A stretch of DNA of 5,848 nt, taken from NCBI GenBank assembly GCA_019247755.1, contig JAFBAM010000292.1, positions 1-5,848 of the forward strand. The letters run 5' to 3'. The translations under genes and the position numbers were made by a program. Positions 4,695 to 5,848 of the stretch are shown here, piece after piece. The stretch comes from Sphingomonas sp. Its GTDB lineage: Bacteria > Pseudomonadota > Alphaproteobacteria > Sphingomonadales > Sphingomonadaceae. The notes below the pieces were generated by a model. That model saw nothing but the letters and a program-made list of their open reading frames with translations. It was not told the origin of the DNA and did no database searches. Every line of letters begins with the position of its first letter. Within the stretch, counting starts at the first letter, position 1.

Positions 4695-5848
4695 AGCCGG
4701 CCATCGACCGCACCCAGGCGGCGTCGGGCGCATCGGGCTTCATCGTCAGATAGCGGCGGAACGCGGTCTTCGCCTCGCCAGCGCGGCCTTGCTTCATCAG
4801 CTCGATGCCGTGCGAGCGCCACGCCTCCGCCGGTGCGTCGGGATAAGCGACAGCGGCGGCGTAGCTCTGTGCCGCGCGTGCTTCGTCGCCCGGGCGATTT
4901 CGCAGCCGCCAGATCTCGCCTTCGTAGAAGCGCAACAGGCCGTTCCAGCCGTCCTGGGCCAGCGTCTCGATCAGATACTGGCTCGCGCCGGGGTCGTTGA
5001 GCTTGACCTGGTCGTCCAGCAGCATCTGACGGATCGGACCGATGGTGGCGAGGTAGCGTTCACGGCGATTGTCGTAAGCCTTGCCGGGCACGGTGATCTC
5101 GGCCGCGTCGGCGCGAAGGTCGATCATGCGCGAGCCTTCGGACGGGTGCGTATCGAAGATCGAGCCCCGGCGGCGGCGCTTGCCGCGATAGCGGGCGCTG
5201 GCGTTCTCCTCGCCGATCAGCTGTTCCCAGATGTTCGCCATCTCGACCGGCGGGTAGCCCGTCTCGGCGATCAGCCTGGCGCCCATCGCGTCGGCCTCGG
5301 CCTCCATCGCGCGGCTGTACTGGAACAGCGACAAGATGGTACCGAGCTGCGCGAGCTGGACGTAATCGCCGAGATAGACGCCTGCACCGGCGCCGCCGAC
5401 GCCCGCCAGCATCGCGCCGATCGCGAAGATGTCGGTCTTGCGCTTCTGGTCGCGCCAGGAGCGGATCATGTGGCGGCGCAGAAAATGGCCGGATTCGTGC
5501 GCGATCACGCCGGCCAGCTGCGCCTCGTTGCGCATGCGCAGCAGGAGCCCCGAGAAGACGACCGCGAAGCCGGTGGGAAACATCATCGCGTTGAAGTCGG
5601 AGATCCGCGCCAAGTAGATTCGGAAGTCTTTGGCCGCCGGTCCGCCGACCGTCCCGATGATGTTCTGCAGATATCCGGTGATGTTAGGATCAGTGATCAG
5701 CAGGTTGGAGCCCGCAATCTCCTCCTCGACCCGCTCCATCTCCTTCCACAGGCCGATCTCGTCGCGCTCGGTCGGCTTGTATCCGGGTCCGACCAGCGGG
5801 ACCATGTCCTGGGGCAGCACCAGTGCGTCGGCGGTGCCGATATGGAGC
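4693..5848 (-). CDS. M48-family zinc metalloprotease with C-terminal TPR-like region, 5' end cut by the window edge
   Basis: 384 residues are visible and the frame is still open at base 5848, so the N-terminus, probably with a signal peptide, is missing. A GTG at 5818-5820 is in frame but has no reason to be the start. Counting from that GTG, the zinc motif is HESGH (108-112, at 5485-5499), with the third ligand in EAEAD (173-177). Before it come LVGPGYKPTERDE and GSNLLITDPNITGYLQ, typical of BepA/YfgC-like periplasmic M48 proteases. A Gly-rich hydrophobic segment (131-165) separates the motifs, as in this family. The DTHPSEGSRM segment (about residue 223) is also a family hallmark. The last 100 residues form helical repeats ending in GEAKTAFRRYLTMKPDAPDA, TPR-like. 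Such proteases act in outer-membrane protein quality control; this role is inferred. The lipoprotein gene follows after 10 bases. Confidence 0.93.
   Translation of the reverse strand, partial: LHIGTADALVLPQDMVPLVGPGYKPTERDEIGLWKEMERVEEEIAGSNLLITDPNITGYLQNIIGTVGGPAAKDFRIYLARISDFNAMMFPTGFAVVFSGLLLRMRNEAQLAGVIAHESGHFLRRHMIRSWRDQKRKTDIFAIGAMLAGVGGAGAGVYLGDYVQLAQLGTILSLFQYSRAMEAEADAMGARLIAETGYPPVEMANIWEQLIGEENASARYRGKRRRRGSIFDTHPSEGSRMIDLRADAAEITVPGKAYDNRRERYLATIGPIRQMLLDDQVKLNDPGASQYLIETLAQDGWNGLLRFYEGEIWRLRNRPGDEARAAQSYAAAVAYPDAPAEAWRSHGIELMKQGRAGEAKTAFRRYLTMKPDAPDAAWVRSMAG

Noticed and set aside
4683..4733. Longer lipoprotein starting at 4733
   Set aside because: It would overlap the M48 coding end and put 17 residues ahead of a well-formed lipoprotein signal peptide. 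The GTG at 4682 has a good ribosome binding site.

Overview
The window looks like chromosomal core DNA from a high-GC alphaproteobacterium, most likely a sphingomonad. This rests on GC-rich codon use, a trigger factor with a Lys/Ala-rich tail, and lipoprotein and glycosyltransferase sequences of the type I associate with Sphingomonadales. The taxonomic call is from protein character alone and could not be tested by a search.

Layout, left to right. Positions 1-110 are a non-coding left edge with one small inverted repeat. Positions 111-3646 hold three minus-strand genes, read right to left: trigger factor (tig), a bicupin protein, and a membrane-anchored family-2 glycosyltransferase. tig and the cupin gene are 4 bases apart, and the cupin and glycosyltransferase genes are 37 apart, so they look like one transcription unit. 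A tRNA-Leu(UAG) gene sits 45 bases upstream of tig on the same strand with its own promoter and no visible terminator after it. Positions 3777-3876 are a short divergent spacer. A 59-residue proline-rich protein is then encoded on the plus strand (3877-4056). It converges on a minus-strand pair: a lipoprotein of unknown function (4053-4682) and, 10 bases upstream of it, an M48 zinc metalloprotease with a C-terminal TPR-like region (4693 to beyond the right edge).

Functionally, tig is a ribosome-associated chaperone. The M48 protease and lipoprotein suggest an envelope quality-control pair. The glycosyltransferase probably transfers sugar to or from a polyprenyl-phosphate carrier at the inner membrane. 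The cupin protein has no assignable substrate.

I see no mobile element, CRISPR array, phage gene or defence system. The unusual points are modest: a His/Cys-rich plus Lys/Ala-rich tail on trigger factor, a probable CTG start on the cupin gene coupled to tig, non-ATG starts on all four minus-strand genes whose starts are visible, a tiny proline-rich gene with a strong ribosome binding site, and two convergent genes whose TAG stop codons interlock in a single CTAG.
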